NCBI RefSeq assembly: GCF_003626655.1
Contig: NZ_RBAN01000001.1
Span: forward strand, 434,001-498,000
DNA from: Micromonospora costi
Lineage (GTDB): Bacteria; Actinomycetota; Actinomycetes; Mycobacteriales; Micromonosporaceae
Reading direction: 5' to 3'
Length of the DNA stretch: 64,000 nt
This document shows, piece after piece, positions 41,730 to 51,138 of the stretch. Both the position numbers and the translations under genes were made by a program. Numbering within the stretch: position 1 is the first letter of the stretch; each line of letters opens with the position of its first letter. The notes beneath the pieces are model-generated. The model was not told the origin of the DNA and ran no database searches. It was given only the letters and a program-made list of their open reading frames with translations.

Positions 41730-44129
41730 TCAGGGCGTCACGGTCACCGTGCCGGCCGCGGCGTCCACCGTCACGATGTCGCCGGTACGGATCAGCCGGG
41801 TGGCGTCGGGCACGCAGATGACGGCGGGGATGCCGTACTCGCGGGCGACCGTGGGACCGTGCGCCATGACGGCGCCCGTCTCGGTGACGAGCCCCGCGGC
41901 GGTCAGGAACAGCGGGGTCCACCCGGGATCGGTGGTGGGCGCCACCAGGATCTCGCCGGGTTCCAGGTGGGCGGTCGCCGGGTCGTCGACGACGCGCGCC
42001 GGCCCGGTCGCCACCCCGGCCGCCGCGCCGACCCCCCGCAGCGCGCCCGCGGTCCCGGTCGGGGCCGGCAGCACGGCTTCGAGGTCGGTGCCGTCGGAGA
42101 GCAGGGCCACCGGCACGGTCCGACGGCGCAGCTCCCGCCGGTGCACGGCGCGGCGGGCGGCGACAATCGGGCGGTGGTCGACGCCCTGCCGCACGGCCTC
42201 CGTCGCCTCGTCCAGGGTCAGGAACATGATGTCGTCGGCCTGCGCCAGCAGGCCGCCGTCCGCGAGTTCGGCGCCGACGAGCAGCAACTCACGGCGCATG
42301 GCACGCAGCCGGTACAGGCCGGCGAACTTGCCGGCCTCGCGCAGGCCGGCCAGCGACCGCGCCCGCCGCAGCAGGAAACCGGCGAGACGGCCGCGGACCG
42401 GTCGCCGCCGGCGGGCGCGGGTCACGACGTCGGCGAGGGTGGCCTCGGCCACGGCGGCCGCCCGGGCGAAACGCCGGTCGGGCGCCTGCTCGGGGTCGGT
42501 CACCCGCAGGTAGTTGGCGATCATCGCGAAGACCGGGGCCGGGTCCTCGTCCCAGCGCGGCACGCCGAGATCCACCTCGGCGACGGCCCGGTGACCGTAC
42601 CGGTCCAGGAACGCCGCCATCCCGATGTCCGGGAGGGTGCCCCGCCGGTACCGGTCGGCCAGCTCGTCGGGCGGTGTGGTGAGCAACAGGTCGGCGTGTG
42701 CCCGGGCCCGCTCGGCGACCCGCCACAGCGCGAGGTCCATCTCGATGGTGACGTTGTGCGGCATCCCGCCGAGCACCCTGTCAATCTCGTCACGGCCGGC
42801 CACCTTGCCCAGCAGGTGGCCGGGCAGCGTGGCCGCCAGCATGCCGGCGACGATCGGCCAGACGATCTCGTCGGGGCCGTCCGACGTGTCCTGCTCCCGC
42901 ACGAACCGGAGCCGCTCGGCGGCCGTACGCGGACCGGGCGGAGGGACCGACTCGGCCGCGAGCCGCTCGACCTCCCGGAACAGCCGGGTGCGGGCGGCCT
43001 CCGGTCGGGCCAGCGCGCGGATCACGCCGACCAGCGCCCGCAGGGCCGTACGCGCCGCCGGGCCGCCGGTCCCGCGCTTCCGGCGGCCGGGTCGCGGGGC
43101 GAAGCGGGGGTCGGCGAGCGCCCGCTCCACGACCGCCTGGGCGCGCGGGCCGAAGTCCACCGCCATGAGCTTCACGAGCCGCTTGCGGGCGGACGGGTCA
43201 CGCGCCAGGTCGGTGAGGTCGCCGTAGAGCCGCCCGCCGATGTCGGTGACCTCGGCCCGGAGCCCGATGCTCGCCAGCATCGCCGCGACCAAAGACCGGA
43301 GGGTGGACATGCCCATCGGGGTGACCGGTCGCAGCATGCCCTGGACGTGCCCGAACTCCACGTAGAGGCGCGGCTCCGGGTCGTCGGTCGCGGGCGGGAG
43401 GGGGAACAGGGTGGTGATCGGCCGTGCCTGGAGCACCCAGAGGACGCCGTCGCGGTCGTACGCCCACTCGACGTCCTGCGGGCCGTCGAGGTGGCGCTGG
43501 AGCCGGTCGCCCACCTGGCGCAGCTCGTCGAGCTGGTCGGCCGTCAGCGTGCCGTGGCCGGACGGTTCTGGCCCGTCGAAGACGTACCGGTCGACGTGCC
43601 CGGTGCCGTCCACCACCGAGGCACCGGGACCGGCCGCGGCCTCCACCACCATCTCGGTGCGGCGACCGGTCACCGGGTTCGCGGTGAAGAGCACCCCGGC
43701 GACGGCCGGTGCCACCATGCGCTGCACCACGACGGCCATCCGGACGGTCCGGTGGTCGATGCCGTGCGCGTCCCGGTAGGCGACCGCACGCGCGGTGTGC
43801 AGGGAGTGCCGGCACTTCTCGATCGCCGACAGCAGGTCGGCGGTCCCGGTGACGTCCAGGTAGGTGTCCTGCATCCCCGCGGAGCTGGCGTCCGGCAGGT
43901 CCTCGGTCGTGGCGCTGGACCGCACCGCCACCGGCCCGGCGCCGAGCCGGCGGTACGCCGCCTCGATCTCCGCCTCGGGAAGCACGTCCGAGTCGTGGGC
44001 GGCGGCCGTGACGCAGAAGCCCTCGGGCACCCGTTCACCCAGCCGGATCAGCTCACCGAGCCCGGCCGCCTTGCCGCCCACCGTGTCGATCATGTCCCTG
44101 GTCAGGTCGGACAGCGCGATCACCCGCAT
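41730..44129 (-). CDS. PEP/pyruvate-binding phosphotransferase, rifampin-phosphotransferase-like
   Basis: 799 residues in the order of rifampin phosphotransferases: N-terminal ATP-grasp (about 1-300; VGGKAAGLGELIRLGERVPE, VRSSATTEDLPDASSAG, VLFTANPVTGRR), a variable central domain (about 320-680), and a C-terminal swivelling phosphohistidine domain with the transfer His at about 757 (GAVMAHGPTVAREYGIPAVI). PEP synthase would end in a PEP-binding barrel, which is absent. ATG at 44129 with GAGGGG upstream. The target could be a rifamycin or another compound; the 19-bp rifamycin-associated element was not seen upstream, where instead a tandem 20-bp repeat occurs. Confidence 0.85.
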   Translation of the reverse strand: MRVIALSDLTRDMIDTVGGKAAGLGELIRLGERVPEGFCVTAAAHDSDVLPEAEIEAAYRRLGAGPVAVRSSATTEDLPDASSAGMQDTYLDVTGTADLLSAIEKCRHSLHTARAVAYRDAHGIDHRTVRMAVVVQRMVAPAVAGVLFTANPVTGRRTEMVVEAAAGPGASVVDGTGHVDRYVFDGPEPSGHGTLTADQLDELRQVGDRLQRHLDGPQDVEWAYDRDGVLWVLQARPITTLFPLPPATDDPEPRLYVEFGHVQGMLRPVTPMGMSTLRSLVAAMLASIGLRAEVTDIGGRLYGDLTDLARDPSARKRLVKLMAVDFGPRAQAVVERALADPRFAPRPGRRKRGTGGPAARTALRALVGVIRALARPEAARTRLFREVERLAAESVPPPGPRTAAERLRFVREQDTSDGPDEIVWPIVAGMLAATLPGHLLGKVAGRDEIDRVLGGMPHNVTIEMDLALWRVAERARAHADLLLTTPPDELADRYRRGTLPDIGMAAFLDRYGHRAVAEVDLGVPRWDEDPAPVFAMIANYLRVTDPEQAPDRRFARAAAVAEATLADVVTRARRRRPVRGRLAGFLLRRARSLAGLREAGKFAGLYRLRAMRRELLLVGAELADGGLLAQADDIMFLTLDEATEAVRQGVDHRPIVAARRAVHRRELRRRTVPVALLSDGTDLEAVLPAPTGTAGALRGVGAAAGVATGPARVVDDPATAHLEPGEILVAPTTDPGWTPLFLTAAGLVTETGAVMAHGPTVAREYGIPAVICVPDATRLIRTGDIVTVDAAAGTVTVTP

Positions 44130-44141
44130 CGGACGCCCCTC

Positions 44142-44198
44142 TTCGCAATACGACTGCATTGCAAACAACCGTACGCGTTTCGCAATGCGAGTGCAATG
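44142..44198. promoter_or_regulatory. Tandem 20-bp direct repeats, probable operator of the phosphotransferase gene
   Basis: TTCGCAATACGACTGCATTG (44142-44161) and TTCGCAATGCGAGTGCAATG (44179-44198) match at 17 of 20 bases. The first contains the inverted pair GCAAT-N8-ATTGC. The repeats occupy the short AT-richer promoter region upstream of the start at 44129. Confidence 0.6.
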
Positions 44199-44217
44199 TG
44201 AAGCCGAGCGCCCGGGG

Positions 44218-45012
44218 CTACGAGGGGTGCCGCAGGGACGCCGGGGACCGGCAGTAGACGTCCCCCGAGTTGGTCTCGTGGGGCAGTGACGCCAGGTGCG
44301 CCGCCATGCGCGTCGCGGACATCCACCGCGGCGACGCGAGCGCCATGGTGTCCCCCAGCGCGAGGTTGAAGGCGTGGAAGCCCAGCGCGGTGAGGCGGCG
44401 CAGACAGCGGCGCGCTACCTCGCGCCCGATGGTGGTGAACTCGAACGACAGCGCCGGCAGCGGACGGGTCAGGCCGGCGAGCACCGCGTCCTCGAACCCC
44501 TCGACGTCGATCTTCACGAAGGCCGGTACGCCGTGTTCGGCGATGAGCCCGTCGAGCGTCACGGCGGCAACCTCGATCCGGGTGTCCCACCGCTCGTGCG
44601 CCCACCCCCGCGCGCCGTCCGCGGCACGGATGAAGTCGGCCGAGGCGGTCGAGATCGTGGGGTTGGCGGAGTTGACGTTGAACGGGACGCGACCCGCCCG
44701 GTCGCCGCAGACCGCCTCGACCACGGTGACCGCGCCGTCGCGTCCGTAGATCGCGTGCAGCGCGGTCGCGCAGGGCCGCTGCGGCTCCACGGCCACCACG
44801 CGGGCGCCGAGCCGGCGGAAGCTGCCGACCCGGTCGCCCACGTGCGCACCGACGTCGAAGACGAGATCCCCGGCCCGGACGAAGCGCGCGTAGAACGCGT
44901 CCATGGCCGCGTCCCGCGCCGGGTCACCGTAGTAGACCTCGAGCGAACGGCGGAGGGAGACGGTTGCCGGATCCGTCTTCAATGCCTCGATCGCACCGGT
45001 TCGGGCGTCCAC
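44218..45012 (-). CDS. FkbM-family SAM-dependent methyltransferase
   Basis: 264 residues. SAM-binding motif I is LVFDVGAHVGDRVGSFRRLG (about 50-69), followed by VVAVEPQRPCATALH (motif post I). The FkbM pattern VTLDGLIAEHGVPAFVKIDVEGFEDAVLAG (about 160-190) is complete, with the typical KIDVEG. FkbM enzymes O-methylate sugars, polyketides or lipids. GTG start at 45012. No biosynthetic cluster surrounds it; the substrate is unknown. Confidence 0.9.
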   Translation of the reverse strand: MDARTGAIEALKTDPATVSLRRSLEVYYGDPARDAAMDAFYARFVRAGDLVFDVGAHVGDRVGSFRRLGARVVAVEPQRPCATALHAIYGRDGAVTVVEAVCGDRAGRVPFNVNSANPTISTASADFIRAADGARGWAHERWDTRIEVAAVTLDGLIAEHGVPAFVKIDVEGFEDAVLAGLTRPLPALSFEFTTIGREVARRCLRRLTALGFHAFNLALGDTMALASPRWMSATRMAAHLASLPHETNSGDVYCRSPASLRHPS

Positions 45013-45067
45013 TGACCGAATCTAGCCCGGCCGAGCTGGAAAGATGTTCGCTTCCGCGCGGCAGCGG

Positions 45068-45391
45068 TCAGGGGGCGATCCGCAGCCGGTGGATGCGGTC
45101 GTCGTCGTACTCCTCGAAGCGGAACCGCAGGCCGGCGAACGGGCTGCCCGGGAAGTCGCCGGTGATGGTCGCGGTGACCACGGTGCCCTCCGGTGTGTCC
45201 TCGACGTCGGTGATCTCGTACGAGACCAGGGGCGCCTCCCGGCGCCAGGCGCGGATCTCCTCGAGGCCCCGGTACGTCCTCCCCTCGTCCTCCACCACGG
45301 CGTCGTCGGCGAAGAGCGCGAAGTACGCGTCCTTGTCGGGCTGGCCGGCGAGGGCGAAGTAGCGGCGGATGATCTCGGGTGTCGTGGCCAT
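45068..45391 (-). CDS. NTF2/SnoaL-like protein
   Basis: 107 residues with the cone-shaped alpha+beta pattern of SnoaL_2 proteins: EIIRRYFALAGQPDKDAYFA, then LFADDAVVEDEGRTYRGLEEIRAW, and beta strands ending FRFEEYDDDRIHRLRI. These are small enzymes or ligand binders. It is divergent from the HxlR gene, with an inverted repeat between the two, so it is the likely regulatory target. Confidence 0.9.
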   Translation of the reverse strand: MATTPEIIRRYFALAGQPDKDAYFALFADDAVVEDEGRTYRGLEEIRAWRREAPLVSYEITDVEDTPEGTVVTATITGDFPGSPFAGLRFRFEEYDDDRIHRLRIAP

Positions 45392-45476
45392 GGGGGCTCC
45401 TGTCGGGGTGCGGCGTCAGAGCGTGGGAACGGTGCCCCTCGCAGGGCAGCACGGGACGGACGCCCGGGACGTCGTA

Positions 45477-45493
45477 CAGTTACTGCTGAACTG
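45477..45493. promoter_or_regulatory. Candidate HxlR operator
   Basis: Inverted pair CAGTT-N7-AACTG in the 148-base divergent spacer between the NTF2-like gene and the HxlR gene. Confidence 0.4.
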
Positions 45494-45539
45494 GAAGTGA
45501 GTCGCTTCGACATTAGCACCAGCTCGGTGAGGAGCACAG

Positions 45540-46049
45540 ATGGCCGGGAAGATCCGCCTGGAGGACCGCGAGTGCCCGCTGTCCGCGACGCTCGGCGTGG
45601 TCGGCGAGTGGTGGACGCTGCTGATCCTGCACGACGCGTTCGACGGCTACACCCGCTTCGAGCAGTTCCAGGAGAACCTGCGGATCTCGTCGAGCATCCT
45701 GACCAGCCGGCTGAAGACCCTCACCGCCAACGGGCTGCTGGAGCGCCGCCGCTACCAGACCCGTCCCGACCGCTACGAGTACGTCCTCACCGACCTGGGT
45801 CGCAGCCTGCGCCCCGTGATCGTCACGCTCGCAGCCTGGGGCAACTCGCGTCTCGAACCGGGGCAGCGCAGCATGATCCTGGTGGACCGGGAGACCGGCG
45901 CCGAGGTCGAGCCCGTGGTGGTCGACCGGGCCACGGGACGCCACCTCGACCCGGAGAACTTCGTCTTCGCCGCCGGCCCCGCCGCGAGCGAGGTCATGCG
46001 CTCCCGGTACGCGGACGTCGTGCCGCCGGCGAACCGCCCGCCCCGTTGA
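45540..46049 (+). CDS. HxlR-family transcriptional regulator
   Basis: 169 residues. The HxlR winged helix begins with CPLSATLGVVGEWWTLLILHD (the Cys is at about residue 12) and continues FEQFQENLRISSSILTSRLK, KTLTANGLLERRRY. The cysteine near the N-terminus is the position used for redox or electrophile sensing in HypR-like members. The last ~60 residues extend beyond the minimal domain. GAGGAG precedes the ATG. It probably controls the divergent NTF2-like gene and itself. Confidence 0.93.
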   Translation: MAGKIRLEDRECPLSATLGVVGEWWTLLILHDAFDGYTRFEQFQENLRISSSILTSRLKTLTANGLLERRRYQTRPDRYEYVLTDLGRSLRPVIVTLAAWGNSRLEPGQRSMILVDRETGAEVEPVVVDRATGRHLDPENFVFAAGPAASEVMRSRYADVVPPANRPPR

Positions 46050-46145
46050 CGCGAAATCGCCGCGTGACCGTGGCGCGCGGCGCGTTCACGGGGTAGAAAC
46101 ATGCCGATCCCTTTTTCTCTGGCGTGATAGAAGTCGGAGGTTCGT

Positions 46146-46157
46146 GAGAGCGCTCTC
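46146..46157. promoter_or_regulatory. LacI-family-type palindrome
   Basis: Perfect palindrome GAGAGCGCTCTC, close to the operators of actinobacterial LacI-type sugar regulators (such as GGGAGCGCTCCC), 72 bases upstream of the beta-helix protein start. Confidence 0.6.
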
Positions 46158-46229
46158 TACACGCCTTCCCCCTCCCCCACGTCGCCGTGTTGCGGGCCGG
46201 TGCCCGGCACGGCGGAGAGGACGACCCGG

Positions 46230-48098
46230 ATGACCCACCACCCACGCGTCCGGCCTTTCGGCCGGGCGTTCGCCCTCGGCCTGGTGCTCGCCACCGCCGT
46301 GAGCGCGACGGGCCCGGCCGCCAGTGCCGCCCCGCCCCCGCACGGCGCACCGGACTTCGGCCCCCACGTCACGATCTTCGACCCGAGCATGCCGGTCGCC
46401 GAGATCCAGGCGGCGCTCGACGCCACGCACGCGCAGCAGGTCGGCAACGAGATGGGCACCCAGCGGTACGCCTACCTGTTCAAGCCGGGCAGCTACGGCA
46501 CACCCGAGCAGCCGCTGCAGATCAAGGTCGGCTACTACACCGAGATCGCCGGCCTCGGCGCCTCCCCCACCGACGTTCAGATCAACGGCAAGATCGAGGT
46601 CTACAATCGCTGCCTCGAGAACGGCGGCACGAGCAACTGCCTCGCCCTCGTCAACTTCTGGCGTACGCTGTCGAACCTCTCACTCACCGTCAACGCGGCC
46701 GGCCAGGACGGCTGCCGCGCCTCGGCGAACTTCTGGGCCGTGTCCCAGGCGGTGTCGATGCGCCGCCTCAACGTCACCGGCGGCGGGCTGTCCCTCATGG
46801 ACTACTGCACCGCCGGCCCCCAGTACGCCAGCGGCGGCTTCATCGCCGACTCGCGGCTGCCCGCCACCACCAACGGCTCACAGCAGCAGTGGCTGACCCG
46901 CAACAGCGAGGTGGCCGGCTGGTCCAACGCGGTGTGGAACCAGGTCTTCGCGGGCGTCGTCGGCGCACCGGACGATGCCGGCTTCCCCGACCCGCCGTAC
47001 ACGACGCTCGACACCACCCCGCTCAGCCGGGAGAAGCCGTACCTGTTCGTCGACGGCACGGGTCGCTACGCAGTACGCGTCCCGGCCGCGCGGCGCGACA
47101 CCCGTGGCGTCTCCTGGGCCGACGGCCTGACCCCCGGCCGCACCATCGGCATCGACGACTTCTTCGTGGCCAGGCCGTCCGACTCGGTGCGGACCATCAA
47201 CAGCCAGCTCGCGCGCGGCAAGCACCTGCTGCTCACCCCCGGGGTGTACGACATCGCGCGCAGCATCGAGGTCAAGCGGCCGGGCACCGTGGTGCTCGGC
47301 CTCGGCCACGCCACCCTCACCGCCGTGAACGGCTCGGTGCCGCTGGACGTCGCCGGCGTGCCCGGCGTGGTGGTGGCCGGCGTGACCATCGACGCCGGCC
47401 TGCGGGAGTCGCCCGTCCTGCTGCGGGTCGGGCAGCGGCACGGCCGCAACGCCAGCGCCGCGGACAACCCCACCACCCTCTCCGACGTGTACTTCCGCGT
47501 CGGTGGGCCGCACATCGGCCGGACGAACATCGCCCTGGAGGTCAACAGCGACAACGTGCTCATCGACCACACCTGGGTCTGGCGCGGTGACCACGGCGTC
47601 GAGGGCTTCACCGAGGGCGTGAACGGCGACACCGACCGCTGGCGGACCAACACCGGCCGCTACGGCGCGGTGATCAACGGCGACCACGTGACGGCGACCG
47701 GCCTGTTCGTCGAGCACTTCCAGCGGTACAACACGGTCTGGAACGGCGAGTACGGCACCACGGTCCTCTACCAGAACGAGCTGCCGTACGACCCGCCGAC
47801 GCAGGCCGACTGGATGCACGGCGACGTGGAGGGCTTCGCCGGCTACAAGGTCGGCGACCGGGTGCGGCACCACACCCTGTACGGCGGCGGCGTGTACGTC
47901 TTCAACCAGAACAACCCGTCGATCCACACCGAGAACGGCTTCGAGGTGCCGGAGACGCCGGGGGTGCGGCTGCACCACATCATGACCGTGAACCTCAGCG
48001 CCGGCACGATCGACCACGTGGTCAACGGCGTGGGCGAGCCGGCCGACACGACCCGGGTCGGCGCCCCGGTCTACGTGGCGGAGTACCCGGTCCCGTGA
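46230..48098 (+). CDS. Secreted right-handed beta-helix protein, GH55/pectate-lyase-like
   Basis: 622 residues with a signal peptide (1-~38: FGRAFALGLVLATAVSATGPAASA). Two beta-helix halves can be seen: about 45-270 and 300-560, the latter opening with a PSDSVRTINSQLARGKHLLL segment, as in GH55 beta-1,3-glucanases. Repeated short strands (VLGLGHATLTAVNGSVPLDV, VPGVVVAGVTIDAG) support the fold. No catalytic residue can be named with confidence. GGAGAGG precedes the ATG. A LacI-type palindrome in the promoter fits a polysaccharide-active enzyme induced by sugars. Confidence 0.75.
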   Translation: MTHHPRVRPFGRAFALGLVLATAVSATGPAASAAPPPHGAPDFGPHVTIFDPSMPVAEIQAALDATHAQQVGNEMGTQRYAYLFKPGSYGTPEQPLQIKVGYYTEIAGLGASPTDVQINGKIEVYNRCLENGGTSNCLALVNFWRTLSNLSLTVNAAGQDGCRASANFWAVSQAVSMRRLNVTGGGLSLMDYCTAGPQYASGGFIADSRLPATTNGSQQQWLTRNSEVAGWSNAVWNQVFAGVVGAPDDAGFPDPPYTTLDTTPLSREKPYLFVDGTGRYAVRVPAARRDTRGVSWADGLTPGRTIGIDDFFVARPSDSVRTINSQLARGKHLLLTPGVYDIARSIEVKRPGTVVLGLGHATLTAVNGSVPLDVAGVPGVVVAGVTIDAGLRESPVLLRVGQRHGRNASAADNPTTLSDVYFRVGGPHIGRTNIALEVNSDNVLIDHTWVWRGDHGVEGFTEGVNGDTDRWRTNTGRYGAVINGDHVTATGLFVEHFQRYNTVWNGEYGTTVLYQNELPYDPPTQADWMHGDVEGFAGYKVGDRVRHHTLYGGGVYVFNQNNPSIHTENGFEVPETPGVRLHHIMTVNLSAGTIDHVVNGVGEPADTTRVGAPVYVAEYPVP

Positions 48099-48179
48099 CG
48101 GCCGCGGTTGGGTCGGCGCGCCACGCGGGGCGCCGGCCCACCCGGTGGTCGGCGCGCGTACGGGCGCCGCCCGGCCCAC

Positions 48180-49409
48180 TCAGGCCCGTTGCAGCGCGGG
48201 ACTCACCTGCAACGCCACCTTCAGCCAGCCGGGACTGCGCAGGTCGAACTCCCGGTACGCGGCGAGCGCGTCGTCCAGCGGCTCGTGCTGGGTCAGCATC
48301 GTCTCCGGGTCGACCAGGCCCGACTCCACCATCGACAACAGCCGCGGGATGTACCGGGGATGGTTGCCGTTCCCGGTCCGGACGGTCAGGTTGCGACTCA
48401 GCGCCGTCCCGATGGGAAAGAAGCGGTCGGTCGCCGGGTACACCCCGACGACGCCGAGCGTCCCCACCTTGGCGAGGCTCTCGATCGCCCAGGCGTGGGC
48501 CTGGCTCGGCGCGTCGCCCGGCTTCCAGCGTCCGTCCTGCTGGTTGGTCTGCGGGGCGATCTCGCGCAGTTCGGCGCGGTGCCGGTCGTCGGCCTGGCGG
48601 GCCGCGTCCGCGGCCGGGCCCGACTTCGGGCTCTCCGCGTCCACACCGACCGCGTCGATGGCGCAGTCGACCCCGATGCCCAGCGTCAGCTCCATGATCG
48701 CCTCGACCGGGTCGGTCTCGTTGACGTTGACCACCTCGGCGCCGAGCATCCGGGCCCGCTCCAGCCGGTCGGCGTGACCGTCGATCGCGATGACCCGCCC
48801 GGCGCCCCGCTGGAACGCGGACAGGACCGCGAACTGCCCCACCGGCCCGCAGCCCCAGACCGCCACGACGTTGCCGTCCGAGACGCCGGCGATGACGGCG
48901 GCGAAGTAGCCGGTGGGATAGATGTCGGACAGGGGGATCGCCTGCGCGTCCGAGATCGAGTCGGGCAGCTGGAACAGGTTCGTGTGGGCGGCCGGGATGC
49001 GGGCGAACTCGGCCTGGAGGCCGTGGAACGGGCCCTGCGCCTCGGGTGAGCCGAACGAACCGGTGCCGGAGCGGGAGCCGTACGGGTTGATGGTGTCGCA
49101 CTGGGCGAAGTAGCCCCGCCGGCAGTATGCGCAGGCGCCGCACCCGAGGACGGCGGAGACCAGCACCCGGTGGCCGGGCCGGAGGTTGCGTACGTCCCGG
49201 CCGACCTCCTCGACCACGCCGACGCCCTCGTGTCCGAGGATCTTGCCCGGTTGCATGCCGGGCACGGTGCCGCGGATGAAGTGCAGGTCGGTCCCGCAGA
49301 TGGCCGCGGTGGTGATGCGGACGACGGCGTCGGACGGTTGCTCGATCCTCGGCTCGGGCACGGTGTCGAGCCGGATGTCGCCCACCCCGTGGAACACGAT
49401 TGCCTTCAA
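48180..49409 (-). CDS. Zinc-dependent alcohol/formaldehyde dehydrogenase (MDR family)
   Basis: 409 residues. Catalytic zinc ligands are in AICGTDLHFIRGT and ILGHEGVGVVEEVG; the structural-zinc cysteines form CGACAYCRRGYFAQC. The NAD loop is VVAVWGCGPVGQFAV. A long insert between about 275 and 315 (ESPKSGPAADAARQADDRHR) is typical of the glutathione-independent formaldehyde-dehydrogenase-like group. The start is TTG with GAAGGAG upstream, a rare start codon here. Substrate uncertain; oxidation of formaldehyde or another alcohol. Confidence 0.92.
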   Translation of the reverse strand: MKAIVFHGVGDIRLDTVPEPRIEQPSDAVVRITTAAICGTDLHFIRGTVPGMQPGKILGHEGVGVVEEVGRDVRNLRPGHRVLVSAVLGCGACAYCRRGYFAQCDTINPYGSRSGTGSFGSPEAQGPFHGLQAEFARIPAAHTNLFQLPDSISDAQAIPLSDIYPTGYFAAVIAGVSDGNVVAVWGCGPVGQFAVLSAFQRGAGRVIAIDGHADRLERARMLGAEVVNVNETDPVEAIMELTLGIGVDCAIDAVGVDAESPKSGPAADAARQADDRHRAELREIAPQTNQQDGRWKPGDAPSQAHAWAIESLAKVGTLGVVGVYPATDRFFPIGTALSRNLTVRTGNGNHPRYIPRLLSMVESGLVDPETMLTQHEPLDDALAAYREFDLRSPGWLKVALQVSPALQRA

Positions 49410-49676
49410 CGCTCCGGCTCCTTCGCTTCGCTGCGGCCGGGCCCACTCCGCCGTCGGACGACCCGCGGCGCTTTACCCCTGCGGCACCGCGACAAACAGA
49501 GCGCCCGGGACGCGGACCCCGCCGGTACGGCCGTCCGGACCGGTGCGCTGGGCTAGCCTCGGGGCGGGGACGGCGCCCGAACCCGCGCCCATTTCGCACT
49601 CCCTTCCGGCGGCTCACGGCACCTGCGAGCCCGGCCGCCACGACGACCGAGTCTCGGCTTCGTGCGAAGGGCGCAG

Positions 49677-51068
49677 ATGACCGTTCGACCGCAGGACGGA
49701 CCCTGGCGGTCCGGTGACTTCCGGCTCCTGGTGGCCGGCCAGACGGTGACCCAGCTCGGCACCGACGTCACGGGACTGGCCTTTCCGCTGATCGCCGTCC
49801 TGCTCCTGGACGCGACCCCGTGGCAGCTGGGCGCGCTGGTGGCCGTGCAAAACGGCGCGTTCCTGCTGGTCGGGGTGCCGGCCGGGGTGTGGCTGGACCG
49901 GCGGCGGCTGCGGCCCGTGCTCATCGTGAGCGACCTCGTCCGGTGCGCGGCGCTGGTCACCGTCACCGTGGCGGCCGCGCTGTCCTGGCTGACCCTGCCG
50001 CTGCTCATGGCGACGGCCGCGGTCATGGGCGTGATGCGGGTGCTGTTCGACATCGGCCACCAGTCCTACCTCCCGACCGTGCTGGGCCGTCGACACCTTC
50101 TCGAGGGCAACTCGGCCGTGGAGACGGTCCGCTCGTCCGGCCAGGTGGCCGGCCCCAGCCTCGGCGGGTGGCTCACCCAGTTGGCCGGCGCGACCAACAC
50201 GCTGCTGGTCGACGCGGCGAGCTTCCTCGTCAGCGCCGCCTGCCTGGCGCGGATCCGGACGCGGGAGCCGGCCCCGCGGCGCACCGGCCGGGCCGGGCCG
50301 GTGCACGAGGCCCGCGAGGGGCTGCGTCTCGTGCTGGCCAATCCGGTCCTGCGAGCGATCGCCGTCACCAGCGCCCTGTCCAACCTGCTCTTCGCCGCCG
50401 CCACCGCGCTGCTCGTGCTGTTCCTGGTCGACACCGCCGGGTTCGCGCCCGGTACGGCCGGCATGCTGATGTCCGCCGCCCCGGCCGCGGCCCTGTTGGG
50501 CGCCGCCACGGCCACCCGGCTGGCCCGCCGGTTCGGATCGGCCCGGATCATCTGGCTGTCGCTCGCGGTCACCACCCCGCTGAACCTGCTCATCCCGCTG
50601 ACCGGGCCGGGCTGGGGCGCCGCGTTGTTCGTCGCGGGGATCGTCGGCGGCGGTCTCGGCCAGGTCGTGTACGGCATCACCCAGGTCACGTACCGGCAGA
50701 CGGTCGTGCCCGCCCGGTTCCTGTGCCGGGTGAACGCGAGCATGCGCTTCCTCGTGATGGGCGCGATGCCGCTGGGCGGCCTGCTCGGCGGCGCGCTCGG
50801 TGACGCCGTCGGCGTGCGCACCACCCTCCTCGTCGTCGGGGTCGGGCTCGTCCTCGCGCCGGTCCCGCTGCTGCTGTCGCCTCTGGGCCGGGCACGCGAG
50901 CTGGACGAACTGGCGCCACGCCCGGAGGTCGAGCGACCGCCGGTGACGACCACCGGGGCACGCGCGGGCCGGCACCGGCGTCGACCGGCGACCACGCGGC
51001 CCGGCGGTCCCCGGCATCCCGCGCCGGGTGGCCGGCGCGCGGCGCGGCGTACCTCCACGGGATCGTGA
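49677..51068 (+). CDS. MFS transporter (MFS_3-like)
   Basis: 463 residues with about 12 membrane segments. The N-terminus WRSGDFRLLVAGQTVTQLGT, then VTGLAFPLIAVLLL and VPAGVWLDRRRLRPVLIVSD (motif A), is typical of actinobacterial MFS_3 exporters. The last ~50 residues are Arg/Pro-rich and cytosolic. ATG at 49677 with GAAGGG upstream. It is divergent from the alcohol dehydrogenase gene across 267 bases, in which a TAGCCT -10-like box near 49554 can be seen. Cargo unknown. Confidence 0.9.
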   Translation: MTVRPQDGPWRSGDFRLLVAGQTVTQLGTDVTGLAFPLIAVLLLDATPWQLGALVAVQNGAFLLVGVPAGVWLDRRRLRPVLIVSDLVRCAALVTVTVAAALSWLTLPLLMATAAVMGVMRVLFDIGHQSYLPTVLGRRHLLEGNSAVETVRSSGQVAGPSLGGWLTQLAGATNTLLVDAASFLVSAACLARIRTREPAPRRTGRAGPVHEAREGLRLVLANPVLRAIAVTSALSNLLFAAATALLVLFLVDTAGFAPGTAGMLMSAAPAAALLGAATATRLARRFGSARIIWLSLAVTTPLNLLIPLTGPGWGAALFVAGIVGGGLGQVVYGITQVTYRQTVVPARFLCRVNASMRFLVMGAMPLGGLLGGALGDAVGVRTTLLVVGVGLVLAPVPLLLSPLGRARELDELAPRPEVERPPVTTTGARAGRHRRRPATTRPGGPRHPAPGGRRAARRTSTGS

Positions 51069-51138
51069 CCGCGCGAACCGCAGCGCCCTCGCCGAGCGGG
51101 TCCCCACCGCACGCGCTCACGGTTCGTGGTACGACACG

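Noticed and set aside
44130..44217. Rifamycin-associated element upstream of the phosphotransferase gene
   Set aside because: Looked for the G/C-rich CTTGCGG/CAAG-type inverted repeat and did not see it; the region holds a different tandem repeat.
48110..48179. Possible hairpin between the beta-helix and alcohol dehydrogenase genes
   Set aside because: Several short G/C complementarities exist but no single stem is convincing.
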